Source: Oceanicola sp.
Lineage (GTDB): Bacteria > Pseudomonadota > Alphaproteobacteria > Rhodobacterales > Rhodobacteraceae
Direction: 5' to 3'
Assembly (NCBI GenBank): GCA_017792405.1
Contig: CP051231.1
Coordinates: 3,108,062-3,172,061 of the forward strand
DNA length: 64,000 bases
Positions 17,324-26,280 of the stretch are shown piece by piece; the first letter of the stretch is position 1, and every line of letters starts with the position of its first letter. The translations under genes and the position numbers were made by a program. The notes beneath the pieces are model-generated. The model did no database searches. It was given only the letters and a program-made list of their open reading frames with translations, and was not told the DNA's origin.

Positions 17324-17355
17324 ATTGCCGATTTGTATATAATCAATTGCCGATT
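17324..17355. promoter_or_regulatory. Direct repeats ATTGCCGATT, 22-bp period, in divergent promoter
   Basis: ATTGCCGATT occurs exactly at 17324-17333 and 17346-17355, two helical turns apart, in an AT-rich stretch containing GTATATAAT. The second copy extends to CAATTGCCGATTG with inverted CAAT/ATTG ends. This is a good candidate for cooperative LysR binding. Confidence 0.55.
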
Positions 17356-17492
17356 GAGAAGCTGCGATGCATGCGGGTAGCGTCCGGACCACGCCACCAA
17401 GCGGCGTTGGAGGAGTTACACCCATGTCCGTCACTGATTTGGCGCCTGCTGAGCGCGCCCGGGCCGAAGCCGAACCGAAAGGGAGCACCCCG

Positions 17493-18566
17493 TTGAAAAC
17501 CTACAAGATCGCTTCCATTCCGGCGGATGGGATTGGCCCCGAAGTCATCGCCGCGGGCCTTCAGGCGCTGGAGGCTCTGGCCCGGCGTGACGGCGGCTTC
17601 GAGCTCGACGTGACCGAGTTCGACTGGTCCTCGGAGCGCTACCGCAAGACCGGCGCGCTGATGCCGGAGGACGGGGCCGAGCAGCTCAAGAGCTTCGATG
17701 CCATCTTCTTCGGCGCAGTCGGCGCGCCCGATGTGCCCGACCACGTGACCCTTTGGGGCCTGCGCCTGCCGATCTGCCAAGGGTTCGACCAGTATGCCAA
17801 CGTGCGGCCCACGAAGATTTTGCCGGGCATCACCTCGCCGCTGGCCGGCGTTGGCCCGAAGGATCTGGATTGGGTGATCGTGCGGGAGAACTCCGAAGGG
17901 GAATATTCCGGCATCGGGGGACGGGCTCACAAGGGCCTGCCCGAGGAGGTGGCAACCGAGGTTGCGATTTTCACCCGTGTCGGCGTGGAGCGGATCATGC
18001 GCTATTCGTTCAAGCTCGCCCAGTCGCGCCCGCGGAAGCTGCTGACAGTGGTGACCAAGTCCAACGCCCAGCGCCACGGGCTGGTGATGTGGGACGAGAT
18101 CGCCGCCGAGGTCAGCAAGGACTTTCCCGATGTGACGTGGGACAAGATGCTGGTGGATGCGATGACCGTACGGATGGTGAAAAACCCCGAGAGCCTCGAC
18201 ACCATCGTTGCGACCAATCTGCATGCCGACATTCTGAGCGACCTTGCGGGTGCGCTGGCCGGATCGCTCGGCGTGGCGCCTACGGGCAACATTGATCCCG
18301 AGCGGCGCTACCCCTCGATGTTCGAGCCGATCCACGGCTCGGCCTTCGACATCACCGGCAAGGGCATTGCCAACCCGGTCGCGACCTTCTGGACTGCAAG
18401 CCAAATGCTGGAGCACCTGGGCGAGGCCGACGCCGCGCGGCGGCTGATGCGGGCGGTGGAGAAGGTTTGCGCCGATGGTGTGCTGACGCCCGATGTGGGC
18501 GGCAAGGCGACCACGCAGCAGGTGACCGACGCGGTCTGCGAAGCGATCCGCGGCGAGAACATCTGA
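17493..18566 (+). CDS. ttuC: Tartrate/D-malate dehydrogenase-decarboxylase (isocitrate/isopropylmalate dehydrogenase family)
   Basis: 357 residues. NAD- and metal-dependent beta-decarboxylating dehydrogenase of the TtuC/DmlA group, which oxidises tartrate or D-malate and can turn meso-tartrate into D-glycerate. KIASIPADGIGPEV opens the fold; ENSEGEYSGIGGR, VTKSNAQRHG and the C-terminal MFEPIHGSAFDITGKGIANP are family motifs. I chose TTG 17493 because AAAGGGAG lies 7 bases upstream and homologues begin there. An in-frame ATG at 17424 also has a strong GGAGGAG site and would add 23 residues. The glycerate kinase gene follows 9 bp later. Confidence 0.87.
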   Translation: MKTYKIASIPADGIGPEVIAAGLQALEALARRDGGFELDVTEFDWSSERYRKTGALMPEDGAEQLKSFDAIFFGAVGAPDVPDHVTLWGLRLPICQGFDQYANVRPTKILPGITSPLAGVGPKDLDWVIVRENSEGEYSGIGGRAHKGLPEEVATEVAIFTRVGVERIMRYSFKLAQSRPRKLLTVVTKSNAQRHGLVMWDEIAAEVSKDFPDVTWDKMLVDAMTVRMVKNPESLDTIVATNLHADILSDLAGALAGSLGVAPTGNIDPERRYPSMFEPIHGSAFDITGKGIANPVATFWTASQMLEHLGEADAARRLMRAVEKVCADGVLTPDVGGKATTQQVTDAVCEAIRGENI

Positions 18567-18575
18567 GGAAACTCC

Positions 18576-19832
18576 ATGACCGATGAGGACGCGGCGGCGC
18601 TTTTGCGCCGGATGATGACGGCTGCCATATCGGCAGCCGACCCGGCGCATGTGCTGGCGCACCACCTGCCGCCGCGCCCGGAGGGGCGTTGCATCGTGGT
18701 CGGCGCGGGCAAGGCGGCGGCCTCGATGGCGCGGGCGGTGGAACGGGCGTGGCCTGACGTGGACCTCGGCGGCGTTGTCGTCACCCGCTATGGCCACGCG
18801 GTGCCGACCGAGCGGATCACGGTGCGCGAGGCCGCCCATCCGGTGCCGGATGCGGCGGGGATGGAGGCGGCGAAGGAGATCCTGAGGGTGGTGCGCGCGG
18901 CCCGCGAGGGTGACTTGGTGCTGGCGCTGATCTCGGGCGGTGGCTCGGCGCTGATGCCCCTGCCCGTGCCGCCGCTGACGCTGGAGGATGAGCAGGCCAT
19001 CAACCGCCTGCTGCTCCGCTCGGGGCTGGCGATTGGTGACATGAACCGCATTCGCCGCCGTCTCTCGATGCTCAAGGGCGGCGGGCTGGCGCTTGCCGCC
19101 GCCCCTGCCCGGCTGGTGACGCTGGCGATCTCGGATGTACCCGGCGATGACCCGGCCAGCATCGCCTCCGGCCCGACCGTGCCAGACCCGACTGCGGGCG
19201 ACGACCTTTCGGCCCTCGCCTTGCGGCTTGGCCCAGACCTGCCCGACGCCGCCCGCGAGATATTGCTAGAGCCGCCCTGCCCCGGCCCTGCCTTTGAAAC
19301 GGATTATCGCCTGATCGCCAGCCCTTTGATGTCACTCGAGGTGGCGGCAGAGGTGGCACGGCTGGCCGGGGTCGCGCCGGTGGTGCTGGGCGATGCGCTG
19401 GAGAGCGAGGCGCGCGACCTTGGCACCGCGATGGCGGGCATCGCGAAATCGGTCGCCCGGCACGGGCACCCGGCGAAGGCGCCTGCGGTTCTGCTCTCTG
19501 GCGGCGAGACCACGGTTTCGATCGGCGATGCGGCACCGGGGCGCGGCGGGCGCAACATGGAGTTCGCGCTCAGCCTTGGCATCGCGCTCGACGGGCACCC
19601 CGGCGTGCATGCGATTGCCGTGGACACGGACGGCATTGATGGAACCGAGGAGGCCGCAGGGGCGATTATCGGGCCGGGGCTCTTGGGGAGGGCCGCCGAA
19701 ATGGGCTTTGATGCGCAGGACTGCCTGCTGAGGCACGACAGCCATGCGGTGTTTGACGCGACCGGAGACCTTGTTGTGACCGGGCCGACGTTAACGAACG
19801 TGAACGATTTTCGGGCGGTGCTGATCACCTGA
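18576..19832 (+). CDS. ttuD: Glycerate 2-kinase (MOFRL family; TtuD/GckA)
   Basis: 418 residues. Phosphorylates D-glycerate to 2-phosphoglycerate; older annotation calls the family hydroxypyruvate reductase. The N-terminal domain shows GRCIVVGAGKAAASMA and ALISGGGSALMPLP; the C-terminal MOFRL domain has LSGGETTVSIGD, GRGGRNMEFAL and VDTDGIDGTEEAAGA. It follows ttuC by 9 bp, giving a two-step route from tartrate through glycerate into glycolysis. It is convergent with the AroM gene. Confidence 0.9.
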   Translation: MTDEDAAALLRRMMTAAISAADPAHVLAHHLPPRPEGRCIVVGAGKAAASMARAVERAWPDVDLGGVVVTRYGHAVPTERITVREAAHPVPDAAGMEAAKEILRVVRAAREGDLVLALISGGGSALMPLPVPPLTLEDEQAINRLLLRSGLAIGDMNRIRRRLSMLKGGGLALAAAPARLVTLAISDVPGDDPASIASGPTVPDPTAGDDLSALALRLGPDLPDAAREILLEPPCPGPAFETDYRLIASPLMSLEVAAEVARLAGVAPVVLGDALESEARDLGTAMAGIAKSVARHGHPAKAPAVLLSGGETTVSIGDAAPGRGGRNMEFALSLGIALDGHPGVHAIAVDTDGIDGTEEAAGAIIGPGLLGRAAEMGFDAQDCLLRHDSHAVFDATGDLVVTGPTLTNVNDFRAVLIT

Positions 19833-19840
19833 CGCGCTGC

Positions 19841-19863
19841 GCCGCCCGGCTTGCGCCGGCGGC
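19841..19863. other. Hairpin between convergent genes
   Basis: GCCGCCCGGC pairs with GCCGGCGGC over TTGC with one bulged C. It lies between the ends of the glycerate kinase and AroM genes and could protect or terminate either transcript. No U-run is present. Confidence 0.4.
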
Positions 19864-19867
19864 CCTG

Positions 19868-20548
19868 TCAGGCGCCGGAGAGTTCGGCGGCGAAGCGGGC
19901 GCAGATGGCAGCGGCGAGGATGGCCGGTTTGCCGTGGATCTTAGCGGCGAGTTGGCGGCTGGCGCGTGTGTAGCTGATGCAATCGTGGATCACGAGATCG
20001 GGCGCGGCGGCGGCCATTGCGTCGGCGGCGGGTGCGATGGTGGTATCATCCGCGTCGGGCTGGAGCGGGATGGCGTGGCACTCCCGGCCCGCACGGCTCC
20101 AGCGGGCAACGCAGGCCTCGGCCTGGCTTGGCGTCGGGATGAACACCCCGAGCTTGCCGCTGCGGGGCAGGCAGGCTTCGACCGCGCCGCTGACCAGATC
20201 CGAGGCGAAGTGAACGCCCTGGCGCTCCAGCGAGGGGAAACGACCGGTGCAGGCCACAATGGCCACGTCGATGCTTTCGGCTGCGAGATCGTCCAGCCGC
20301 TTGCCCATGCCCTCGGTCACGGCCTTCTTGCTGAGCAGCATGGAGCGGCCGCTGGGCAGGGTGGTGTAGAGCGTGTCGCCGTCGCCGGTGGGGGCGGCGG
20401 CGGCGAGGCCCGCGTCATCGAGATGGTCGAGCGCGCCCATCACCCGGATGTCCGCCGCTGCCTCCGGCAACACGTGGCGGAACTCGGCCAGCAAGGCCGG
20501 GCGGGGGGCCTGCCCGACGACGAGCAGGCCGATGCTGGGGCGGGTCAT
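19868..20548 (-). CDS. AroM-family protein, Asp/Glu/hydantoin-racemase-like
   Basis: 226 residues matching the AroM family (IGLLVVGQAPRPALLAEF at the N-terminus), whose biochemical role is not settled. Two cysteines lie in positions like those of the Asp/Glu/hydantoin racemase fold: Cys100 in IVACTGRFPS and Cys190 in IHDCISYTRAS. That suggests a two-base racemase or a relative with cysteine catalysis. Its ATG overlaps the HyuA stop by ATGA, so it is translationally coupled to a hydantoinase-type gene, which strengthens the idea of a hydantoin or cyclic-amide racemase. Function is inferred. Confidence 0.8.
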   Translation of the reverse strand: MTRPSIGLLVVGQAPRPALLAEFRHVLPEAAADIRVMGALDHLDDAGLAAAAPTGDGDTLYTTLPSGRSMLLSKKAVTEGMGKRLDDLAAESIDVAIVACTGRFPSLERQGVHFASDLVSGAVEACLPRSGKLGVFIPTPSQAEACVARWSRAGRECHAIPLQPDADDTTIAPAADAMAAAAPDLVIHDCISYTRASRQLAAKIHGKPAILAAAICARFAAELSGA

Positions 20549-22101
20549 GCCGGCACGGGTTCGTTGAGGGCGGCAGCCTCGCCCACCACCCGCACCCGCG
20601 TGCGGATGGCACGACCGGGCAGATAGGAGAGCGGCAGGTCTTCAACGTCGATCACCTTGATGGTGCTCTCTTCCGCTCCGGCCTCGACCGCAGCTGCAAT
20701 CGCGGCGCGGCGGGCCTCGGCGATGGCTTCGTCGCGGTCCATATCGCGGTAGATCCGGTCTGTCTCGCCGGATATCTGCGCCATAGCCGCGCCGACCGCA
20801 TTGGCGACGCCGCTGTGCTCGACGTGGATCACCTCGGAGATGCCGGGAACCGACTCAGGGATCAACATGGCTCCGCCGCCCACGGCGAGGAGAGGCACCT
20901 CGGTGGCGTCGGTCTTCATCCGGTCGACACCCTCGGCGATGTTCTCGTGCATCTTGGCCAGCGCGGCCTGCACGAAATCGGCGGGCAGAGAGGCCACCTT
21001 GGAGGGATCGCCGAGGGTGATCAGACCAGCGGCAACCGCGATGTCGGTTGCCGTGACCTGATCGCCGCCGAATACCAGCGCACGCTCGCTCAGCCGGTAG
21101 CCGACCGACTCGGGGCCCACCGTGAGCGGATCGCGCCCGATCTTGGTGCCGCCGCCGACCGCGATGGAGAGCAGGTCGGGCATGCGGAAGAGAGTGCGGA
21201 CGCCGCCGACCTCGACTACGTTGTTGGCCTCGCGCGGGAAGCCGTTGACGAGGCAGCCGATGTCGGCGGTGGTGCCGCCCACATCGCAGACCATCGCGTT
21301 CTCGATGCCGGCCAGAAGGGCGGCGCCGCGCATGGAGTTGGTGGGACCAGAGGCGAAGGAGAACACCGGATACTCGCGCGCGGCCTCGGCGCGCACCACG
21401 GTGCCATCATTCTGGGTAATGAAGAGCTGGGCGCCCAGCCCGCTCTCTGCCACAGCATCGACGAAGGCCTTGGTGGTGTCGCGCGCCAGACCGATGAGCG
21501 AGGCGTTCATCAGTGCCACGTTCTCGCGCTCCAGCAGGCCGATCCGGCCGAGGGTGGAGGATTTGGTGACGTGGATTTCGGGCGCTTCGTTTTGCAGGAT
21601 CTCGGCGGCCCGGTCTTCGCACTCGGCGGTCAGCGGGGAGAAGGTGGCGGAGACGGCGACCGCCTCGATGCCATCCTGCACCATCTTGCGGGCGGCCTCG
21701 GCCACGGCTTTCTCATCCATCGGAACAAGCGGGCGGCCATCATATTCATGCCCGCCTTCGACGAGATAGACACCGCCGTTGACCTTGGCGGCCAGATCCT
21801 TGGGCCAGTCGCAGAAGGGCACGAGGCTGGCGGAGGCGGGGAGCGACACGCGCAGCGCTGCCGCGCGGCCAAGGTTGCGCCGTTCGACCACGGCGTTGGT
21901 GAAATGCGTGGTGCCGATCATCACCGCGACCACGCCCTGGGCCTCATCCCCGGCCTTGGCGATCACCTCTTTCAGGGCGGTGCGGACACCGCTGGTGACA
22001 TCTGCGGTGGTGAAAGTCTTAACCGCCGCGATCACCCGGTCGCCGTCGAGCAGGGCCGCATCCGTGTTGGTGCCGCCGACATCAATGCCAATGCGTTTCA
22101 T
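20545..22101 (-). CDS. Hydantoinase/oxoprolinase family protein (HyuA type)
   Basis: 518 residues. N-terminal MKRIGIDVGGTNTDAALLDG is the ATP-binding actin-like motif of hydantoinase/oxoprolinase enzymes; FASGPTNSMRGAALL and VCDVGGTTADIGCL follow near residues 250-285. The family opens five-membered lactams or hydantoins with ATP. At 518 residues it lacks the long C-terminal part of full HyuA and oxoprolinase proteins (about 700), as is usual for copies paired with DUF917. Start and stop are coupled to the DUF917 and AroM genes by 1-base and 4-base overlaps. Confidence 0.88.
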   Translation of the reverse strand: MKRIGIDVGGTNTDAALLDGDRVIAAVKTFTTADVTSGVRTALKEVIAKAGDEAQGVVAVMIGTTHFTNAVVERRNLGRAAALRVSLPASASLVPFCDWPKDLAAKVNGGVYLVEGGHEYDGRPLVPMDEKAVAEAARKMVQDGIEAVAVSATFSPLTAECEDRAAEILQNEAPEIHVTKSSTLGRIGLLERENVALMNASLIGLARDTTKAFVDAVAESGLGAQLFITQNDGTVVRAEAAREYPVFSFASGPTNSMRGAALLAGIENAMVCDVGGTTADIGCLVNGFPREANNVVEVGGVRTLFRMPDLLSIAVGGGTKIGRDPLTVGPESVGYRLSERALVFGGDQVTATDIAVAAGLITLGDPSKVASLPADFVQAALAKMHENIAEGVDRMKTDATEVPLLAVGGGAMLIPESVPGISEVIHVEHSGVANAVGAAMAQISGETDRIYRDMDRDEAIAEARRAAIAAAVEAGAEESTIKVIDVEDLPLSYLPGRAIRTRVRVVGEAAALNEPVPA

Positions 22102-23219
22102 CAGTTGGGCTCCTTGAAGACGGATTTGAAATCGAGATCGAAGCCGAAGGCGCGCGGCCCCACGGCGGCGATGCCCTTCTCGCTGAGAAAGACGCCGGGT
22201 GCTGGCAAGGCGAGCACGCTGACGCGCTGGCCAAAGCGGAGGACATCGGTGCCGATGCCATCACCGGAAACGGTGTCGAGCAGGCAAATGAGGTCGGGTG
22301 TCATCACGATTGGCTCGCCATCGAGATAGGCGACGGAAAACTCGTTCTGGAAGTGCACAACCATTTCCTTGCCGGCGAAATCATCGAGCCCCTCGATCTT
22401 GGCCTTGCCGCGCAGGAAGCCCTCGGTGGCGCGGCGCTCGATGTCGACGATCTTGCCCGCGAAGAGGCGTTTGCCCTCGGTGGCAGAGAGCACAGCCTCG
22501 ATCGGGTCGGTGTGGGCGGCGCGGGCCTTGAGCACATTGGCGCCGAGCGCGATGGCCTTGGAGACCGAGTAGAGCACGCCGTGCTGCTTGACCTCGGCTC
22601 CCGAGCGCGGCGCCTTGCAGGTTGCGGCGACGGAGCCGATCTCGGTGCAGGCCTTGCGGCTGATCCGCTCCATCCAGCGCCAGGATGCGGCGCGGGGGAT
22701 GATGACTTCGTTGTCGCGGATGTCGGCCATGGTCAGCGGGTAGCAGCGCAGCCCGGCAACGGCGACCGAGGTCATCTGCGCTTCGGGATAAGCACGGCCC
22801 ATGGTATCGGCATCAACCACCGGGTAGCCGGTGAGCGCGCCCACCATCATGGGATGCACCCCGTTGCCGCCGCCGATCTCCAGTGCCATGACGGCATCGA
22901 ACTTGCGGCCCAGATACTCTTCCATCATTCGGAGGGGCTTCAGCGCGAATTCAGGGTCCGAAAGTCGCTCCTGCCCGACCAGCGGGGCGCCCATGTTGGA
23001 CAGCACGGCGACCACGGCATCATCATCAAGCGCCAGCGGGTCGACCAGCGTGACCTCGCTGCCTGCCTCGTAGAGCAGGCGCATGTTGAGAAGCTTCTGG
23101 TAGGGGTCGCCTCCGCCGCCGGTTCCCAGAATCCACGCGCCGACTGCCAGGGCCTCGATGTCCTCGGCCGACAAGACACGGTGAGTCTGGCTTGGGGTTC
23201 TCTGGGCCAGGGTGTTCAT
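22101..23219 (-). CDS. DUF917 family protein (S-methyl-thiohydantoin desulfurase-like)
   Basis: 372 residues. The N-terminal half shows VGAWILGTGGGGDPY and EIGGGNGVHPM, motifs of PF06032 (formerly DUF917). As I recall, the family was renamed S-methyl-thiohydantoin desulfurase after one member was studied; whether this copy does that reaction is unknown. The ATG at 23219 follows GAGAGGAAG; a longer reading from 23234 has no better site. First gene of the DUF917-HyuA-AroM operon, divergent from a peptide-type ABC importer. DUF917 beside HyuA is a known pairing and suggests that a thiohydantoin or hydantoin ring is processed. Confidence 0.85.
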   Translation of the reverse strand: MNTLAQRTPSQTHRVLSAEDIEALAVGAWILGTGGGGDPYQKLLNMRLLYEAGSEVTLVDPLALDDDAVVAVLSNMGAPLVGQERLSDPEFALKPLRMMEEYLGRKFDAVMALEIGGGNGVHPMMVGALTGYPVVDADTMGRAYPEAQMTSVAVAGLRCYPLTMADIRDNEVIIPRAASWRWMERISRKACTEIGSVAATCKAPRSGAEVKQHGVLYSVSKAIALGANVLKARAAHTDPIEAVLSATEGKRLFAGKIVDIERRATEGFLRGKAKIEGLDDFAGKEMVVHFQNEFSVAYLDGEPIVMTPDLICLLDTVSGDGIGTDVLRFGQRVSVLALPAPGVFLSEKGIAAVGPRAFGFDLDFKSVFKEPN

Positions 23220-23616
23220 GTGACTTCCTCTCAAACCGTCAGGTCTTGCGCAGCCACCTGCTCAAGCCCGATCCCGGCCGCAATCCGGCCCGTTACTGGG
23301 CAGAACTTCGGCCCCGAAACCGCCTCTCTGCAAATAGCCTTTCGCTATGGTGCAAATTCGCGCCGGCTATTCAGACCCCGCCTGAAGGCCGCCCTGCGCC
23401 GGGTTTGCCACTTTTTTGAGCACATCCTCCTGCCAGAGCGCCAGAAAGCGGACGCAAGGCGGATGCTTCATAGGCTCAGGCGATGAGCATCATTCGCAAT
23501 CGCTGTTTTTCCTGACAGGCCGCATCTGAATTGATGGGTTTACCGGCGGCCCGGCACTCAGGGCGGCCCACAAACAAATACCGGCCTCAAGCGGGCCTCC
23601 CAGACGGAGAGTAAAC
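23220..23616. other. 397-bp divergent intergenic region
   Basis: It separates the DUF917 operon from the ABC operon and should contain both promoters. A tandem TGCAAAT...GCTAT repeat at 23329-23370 is the only clear signal. I see no convincing -35/-10 pair and no gene; short frames here have no ribosome sites. Confidence 0.5.
23329..23370. promoter_or_regulatory. Tandem 22-bp repeat, probable regulator site
   Basis: TGCAAAT occurs at 23329 and 23351, each followed after eight or nine bases by GCTAT (23344, 23366). The units repeat with a 22-bp period. The first unit also contains the inverted pair ATAGC/GCTAT around CTTTC. A LysR gene ends the plus-strand operon and is the likely binder. Confidence 0.5.
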
Positions 23617-25188
23617 ATGAAACTCAGAATGTTGACCTCGGCCCTTGCCTTGGCGGCGACCCTCGTGTCGCCCCTTCAGGCCGCCGAGAAACGTGATGGC
23701 GAGTTCTGGATGGTGATCGGCGGACGGCAGGCGGTGTCGCATATCGACCCGGGCCAGTCTTACGACTACTCCATCCGCATGATGACCCAGGCCCTCTATG
23801 ACGGGCTGGTCAAATACACCGGCAACCCGCCCGAGGTCGAGCCGTGGCTTGCCACCGACTGGACGACCTCGGAAGACGGCCTGACATGGACCTTCAACCT
23901 TGCCGAGAACGCCACCTTCCACAACGGCGACCCGGTGACGGCTGAAGCTGTCGTGTATTCTTACCAGCGGGTGCTGGAGATGAACGAGGGCGTGGCGTGG
24001 ATGCTCTCGGAGATCCTGAAGCCCGAGAACATCAAGGCCACCGGCGAGCACACCGTCGAGTTCACCCTCGACCGCCCCTATGCGCCGTTCCTCTCCTTCC
24101 TGCCGTGGTGGTTCATCGTGAACCCGGCGCAGGTTGAGGCCAACGTGGTGGACGGCGACTTCGGCAAGGCATGGCTGGCCGAGAACGATGCGGGCTCCGG
24201 CCCTTACGAGCTGGAGCGTTTCGACCAGGGCACCGCCTACTGGCTGCGCCGGGACGCCGATTACTGGAAGGGCTTCCCCTACGAGGCCGAGGACATGGGT
24301 GGCATCATCTACCGCCTGATCCAGGAAAGCTCCTCGCAGCGCGCGGCGCTGATGTCGGGCGAGGCCGATCTGGTGACAGATCTGACGCCGGAAGAGTTCG
24401 AGGTGGTGGGCGCACGGCCCGATATCGAGGTCTCCTCCACCCCGGCGCTCACGACCTTCGGGCTTAAGATGAACACGCAGGGCGAATATACCGGCGACAT
24501 CAACCTGCGGAAGGCCGTGGCCCATGCGTTTGATTACGAGACCTTCGTGCAAGTCTACAATGGCAACGCCAAGCTCCAGACCTCGCCCTTTGCCGATGCG
24601 ATCCGCGGCAAGGTGGAGATCGACATGCCGCGGCAGGACCTGACCAAGGCGAAGGAGTTCCTTGCCAAGTCGCAATGGCCCGAAGGCGGGATCACGCTGG
24701 AATACGTGTACGTGCAGGGCCTCGAACAGCAGCGGCAGATGGGGCTCTCGCTCCTCAACAGCCTGAAGGAGCTGAACATCGAGCTCGAGATGGTGCCGCT
24801 GACATGGCCCAACATGGTGGCCCGCGCCTCCTCGGTAGAGGAAAGCCCCGACCTGCTGGCGATTTTCGCCACCCCGGTGTCGACCGACCCCGATGCGGTT
24901 GCGATCCAGTACCACCCGTCATCCCACGGCAAGTACTACGGCTCGCACTTCGTGGATGACCCGGAACTGGCGGCGATGATCGAAGAGGCCCGCGCGATCT
25001 CTGAATGGGAACAGCGTGCGCCGCTCTACGAGCAGATCCAGCAGCGCATTGCCGACATCCAGCCCGAGATCTTCGGGATGCTGCGGCAGCGTCAGTTCGC
25101 CTACCGGACCTATGTGAAAGGCTATGTCGACAGCCCGATCCGGATGACGGCAGAAGTTGATCTCTACCCGCTTTACATCGAGCCCTGA
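23617..25188 (+). CDS. ABC transporter substrate-binding protein, family 5 (peptide/opine/nickel type)
   Basis: 523 residues. The signal peptide ends near PLQAAEK (about residue 21). The SBP_bac_5 fold is shown by QALYDGLVKYTGNPPEVEPWL, LTWTFNLAENATFHNGDPVTA and GSGPYELERFDQGTAYWLRR (given in parts). It captures a peptide-like solute in the periplasm for the two permeases that follow. First gene of a five-gene transporter operon, divergent from DUF917-HyuA-AroM, so the ligand may be a cyclic amide or a modified amino acid and not a plain dipeptide. Confidence 0.92.
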   Translation: MKLRMLTSALALAATLVSPLQAAEKRDGEFWMVIGGRQAVSHIDPGQSYDYSIRMMTQALYDGLVKYTGNPPEVEPWLATDWTTSEDGLTWTFNLAENATFHNGDPVTAEAVVYSYQRVLEMNEGVAWMLSEILKPENIKATGEHTVEFTLDRPYAPFLSFLPWWFIVNPAQVEANVVDGDFGKAWLAENDAGSGPYELERFDQGTAYWLRRDADYWKGFPYEAEDMGGIIYRLIQESSSQRAALMSGEADLVTDLTPEEFEVVGARPDIEVSSTPALTTFGLKMNTQGEYTGDINLRKAVAHAFDYETFVQVYNGNAKLQTSPFADAIRGKVEIDMPRQDLTKAKEFLAKSQWPEGGITLEYVYVQGLEQQRQMGLSLLNSLKELNIELEMVPLTWPNMVARASSVEESPDLLAIFATPVSTDPDAVAIQYHPSSHGKYYGSHFVDDPELAAMIEEARAISEWEQRAPLYEQIQQRIADIQPEIFGMLRQRQFAYRTYVKGYVDSPIRMTAEVDLYPLYIEP

Positions 25189-25205
25189 TCCACTCACGGC
25201 ACCAC

Positions 25206-25237
25206 GTCCGGGCGGCCCGAATGCGGGCCGCCCGGAC
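25206..25237 (+). other. 14-bp perfect stem after the binding-protein gene
   Basis: GTCCGGGCGGCCCG (25206-25219) pairs fully with CGGGCCGCCCGGAC (25224-25237) over AATG. CCCAACC follows, with no U-run. A very stable mRNA-protecting hairpin between receptor and permease genes. Confidence 0.7.
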
Positions 25238-25260
25238 CCCAACCAAGAAACCGGACCCCG

Positions 25261-26271
25261 ATGCTTAGACTGATCCTGAAACGGCTGGGCCTGATGATCG
25301 TGATGCTGCTTGGCCTCGCGGTCATCACATTTACCATCGCCAATGTCGCCCCCGGCGATCCGGCTCGGCTGGCTGCGGGGCCCGATGCTTCCCAAGAAAT
25401 GGTGGAGCAGGTGCGCGCCGAGCGCGGCTTCGACAAGCCGGTGCCGGTGCGGTTTTTCATTTACCTCGGGCAGCTGGCCCGGGGCGATCTGGGCACCTCG
25501 GTTTATACCGGGCGCGAGGTGGCGCGGGATATTGCGCAGTTTCTGCCCGCGACCCTCGAGCTGGTGCTCTTCTCCATCACCATTGCCGTCGTCTTCGGCA
25601 TCCCGCTGGGGGTACTGGCCGCCGTTTGGCAGAACAAGGCGGGCGACCACGGTATCCGGCTGCTGGCCGTTTCCGGCGCGGCGCTGCCGATGTTCTGGCT
25701 CGGCCTGATGCTGCAATGGTATCTGGCGCTGGAGCTCGACCTCTTTCCGCTCGGCGGACGGCTCGGGGTGTTTGATGACGTGCCACCCAAGATCACCGGC
25801 ATGATCACGATCGACGCCCTGCTGGACGGCGATCCGGGTACTGCCTTCACGGCGCTGTGGCATATGGTGCTGCCCGCCCTTGCCCTCAGCCTGCCCGCGC
25901 TTGCCGCGATCATTCGCGTGAACCGCGCCGAAATGCTCGAGGTGCTGGGCCGCGACTATGTGACGAACGCCCGCGCGCAGGGCATCGGCCCCTTCCGCAT
26001 CATCGCCGCCTACGCCCTGAAAAACGCCATCCTGCCCACGCTGGCGATGATCGGCCTGCGATTTGGCTGGATGCTCGGCGGCACGGTGCTGGTGGAAGGC
26101 GTCTTCGACTTTCCAGGTGTCGGGCTCTACGCCGCGAAGGCTGCGGTGTCGTCCGACTTTGAGCCGATCATGGCCGTGACGCTCATCTTGGGCGCGGCCT
26201 TCATGGTCACCAACCTGCTGATCGATCTGGCCTATGCGCTGCTCGATCCGCGTGTCCGCAACCAGATCTGA
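25261..26271 (+). CDS. ABC transporter permease, DppB/OppB type
   Basis: 336 residues with six predicted membrane segments. MLRLILKRLGLMIVMLLGL is the typical DppB start, and the cytoplasmic EAA loop near residue 235 reads VTNARAQGIGPFRII. LRFGWMLGGTVLVEGVFDFPGVG is the DppB signature region in its key residues. It pairs with the DppC-type permease starting 9 bases after it. The ribosome site before the ATG at 25261 is poor, so translation may depend on the upstream hairpin region. Confidence 0.92.
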   Translation: MLRLILKRLGLMIVMLLGLAVITFTIANVAPGDPARLAAGPDASQEMVEQVRAERGFDKPVPVRFFIYLGQLARGDLGTSVYTGREVARDIAQFLPATLELVLFSITIAVVFGIPLGVLAAVWQNKAGDHGIRLLAVSGAALPMFWLGLMLQWYLALELDLFPLGGRLGVFDDVPPKITGMITIDALLDGDPGTAFTALWHMVLPALALSLPALAAIIRVNRAEMLEVLGRDYVTNARAQGIGPFRIIAAYALKNAILPTLAMIGLRFGWMLGGTVLVEGVFDFPGVGLYAAKAAVSSDFEPIMAVTLILGAAFMVTNLLIDLAYALLDPRVRNQI

Positions 26272-26280
26272 GGAGGGGTG

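Noticed and set aside
20815..22329. 504-codon plus-strand frame opposite hyuA and DUF917
   Set aside because: Antisense shadow; the minus strand has the actin-like ATP motif and coupled starts.
25206..25237. Intrinsic terminator after the ABC binding protein
   Set aside because: The stem is perfect but CCCAACC follows instead of a U-run, and the permease genes continue directly.
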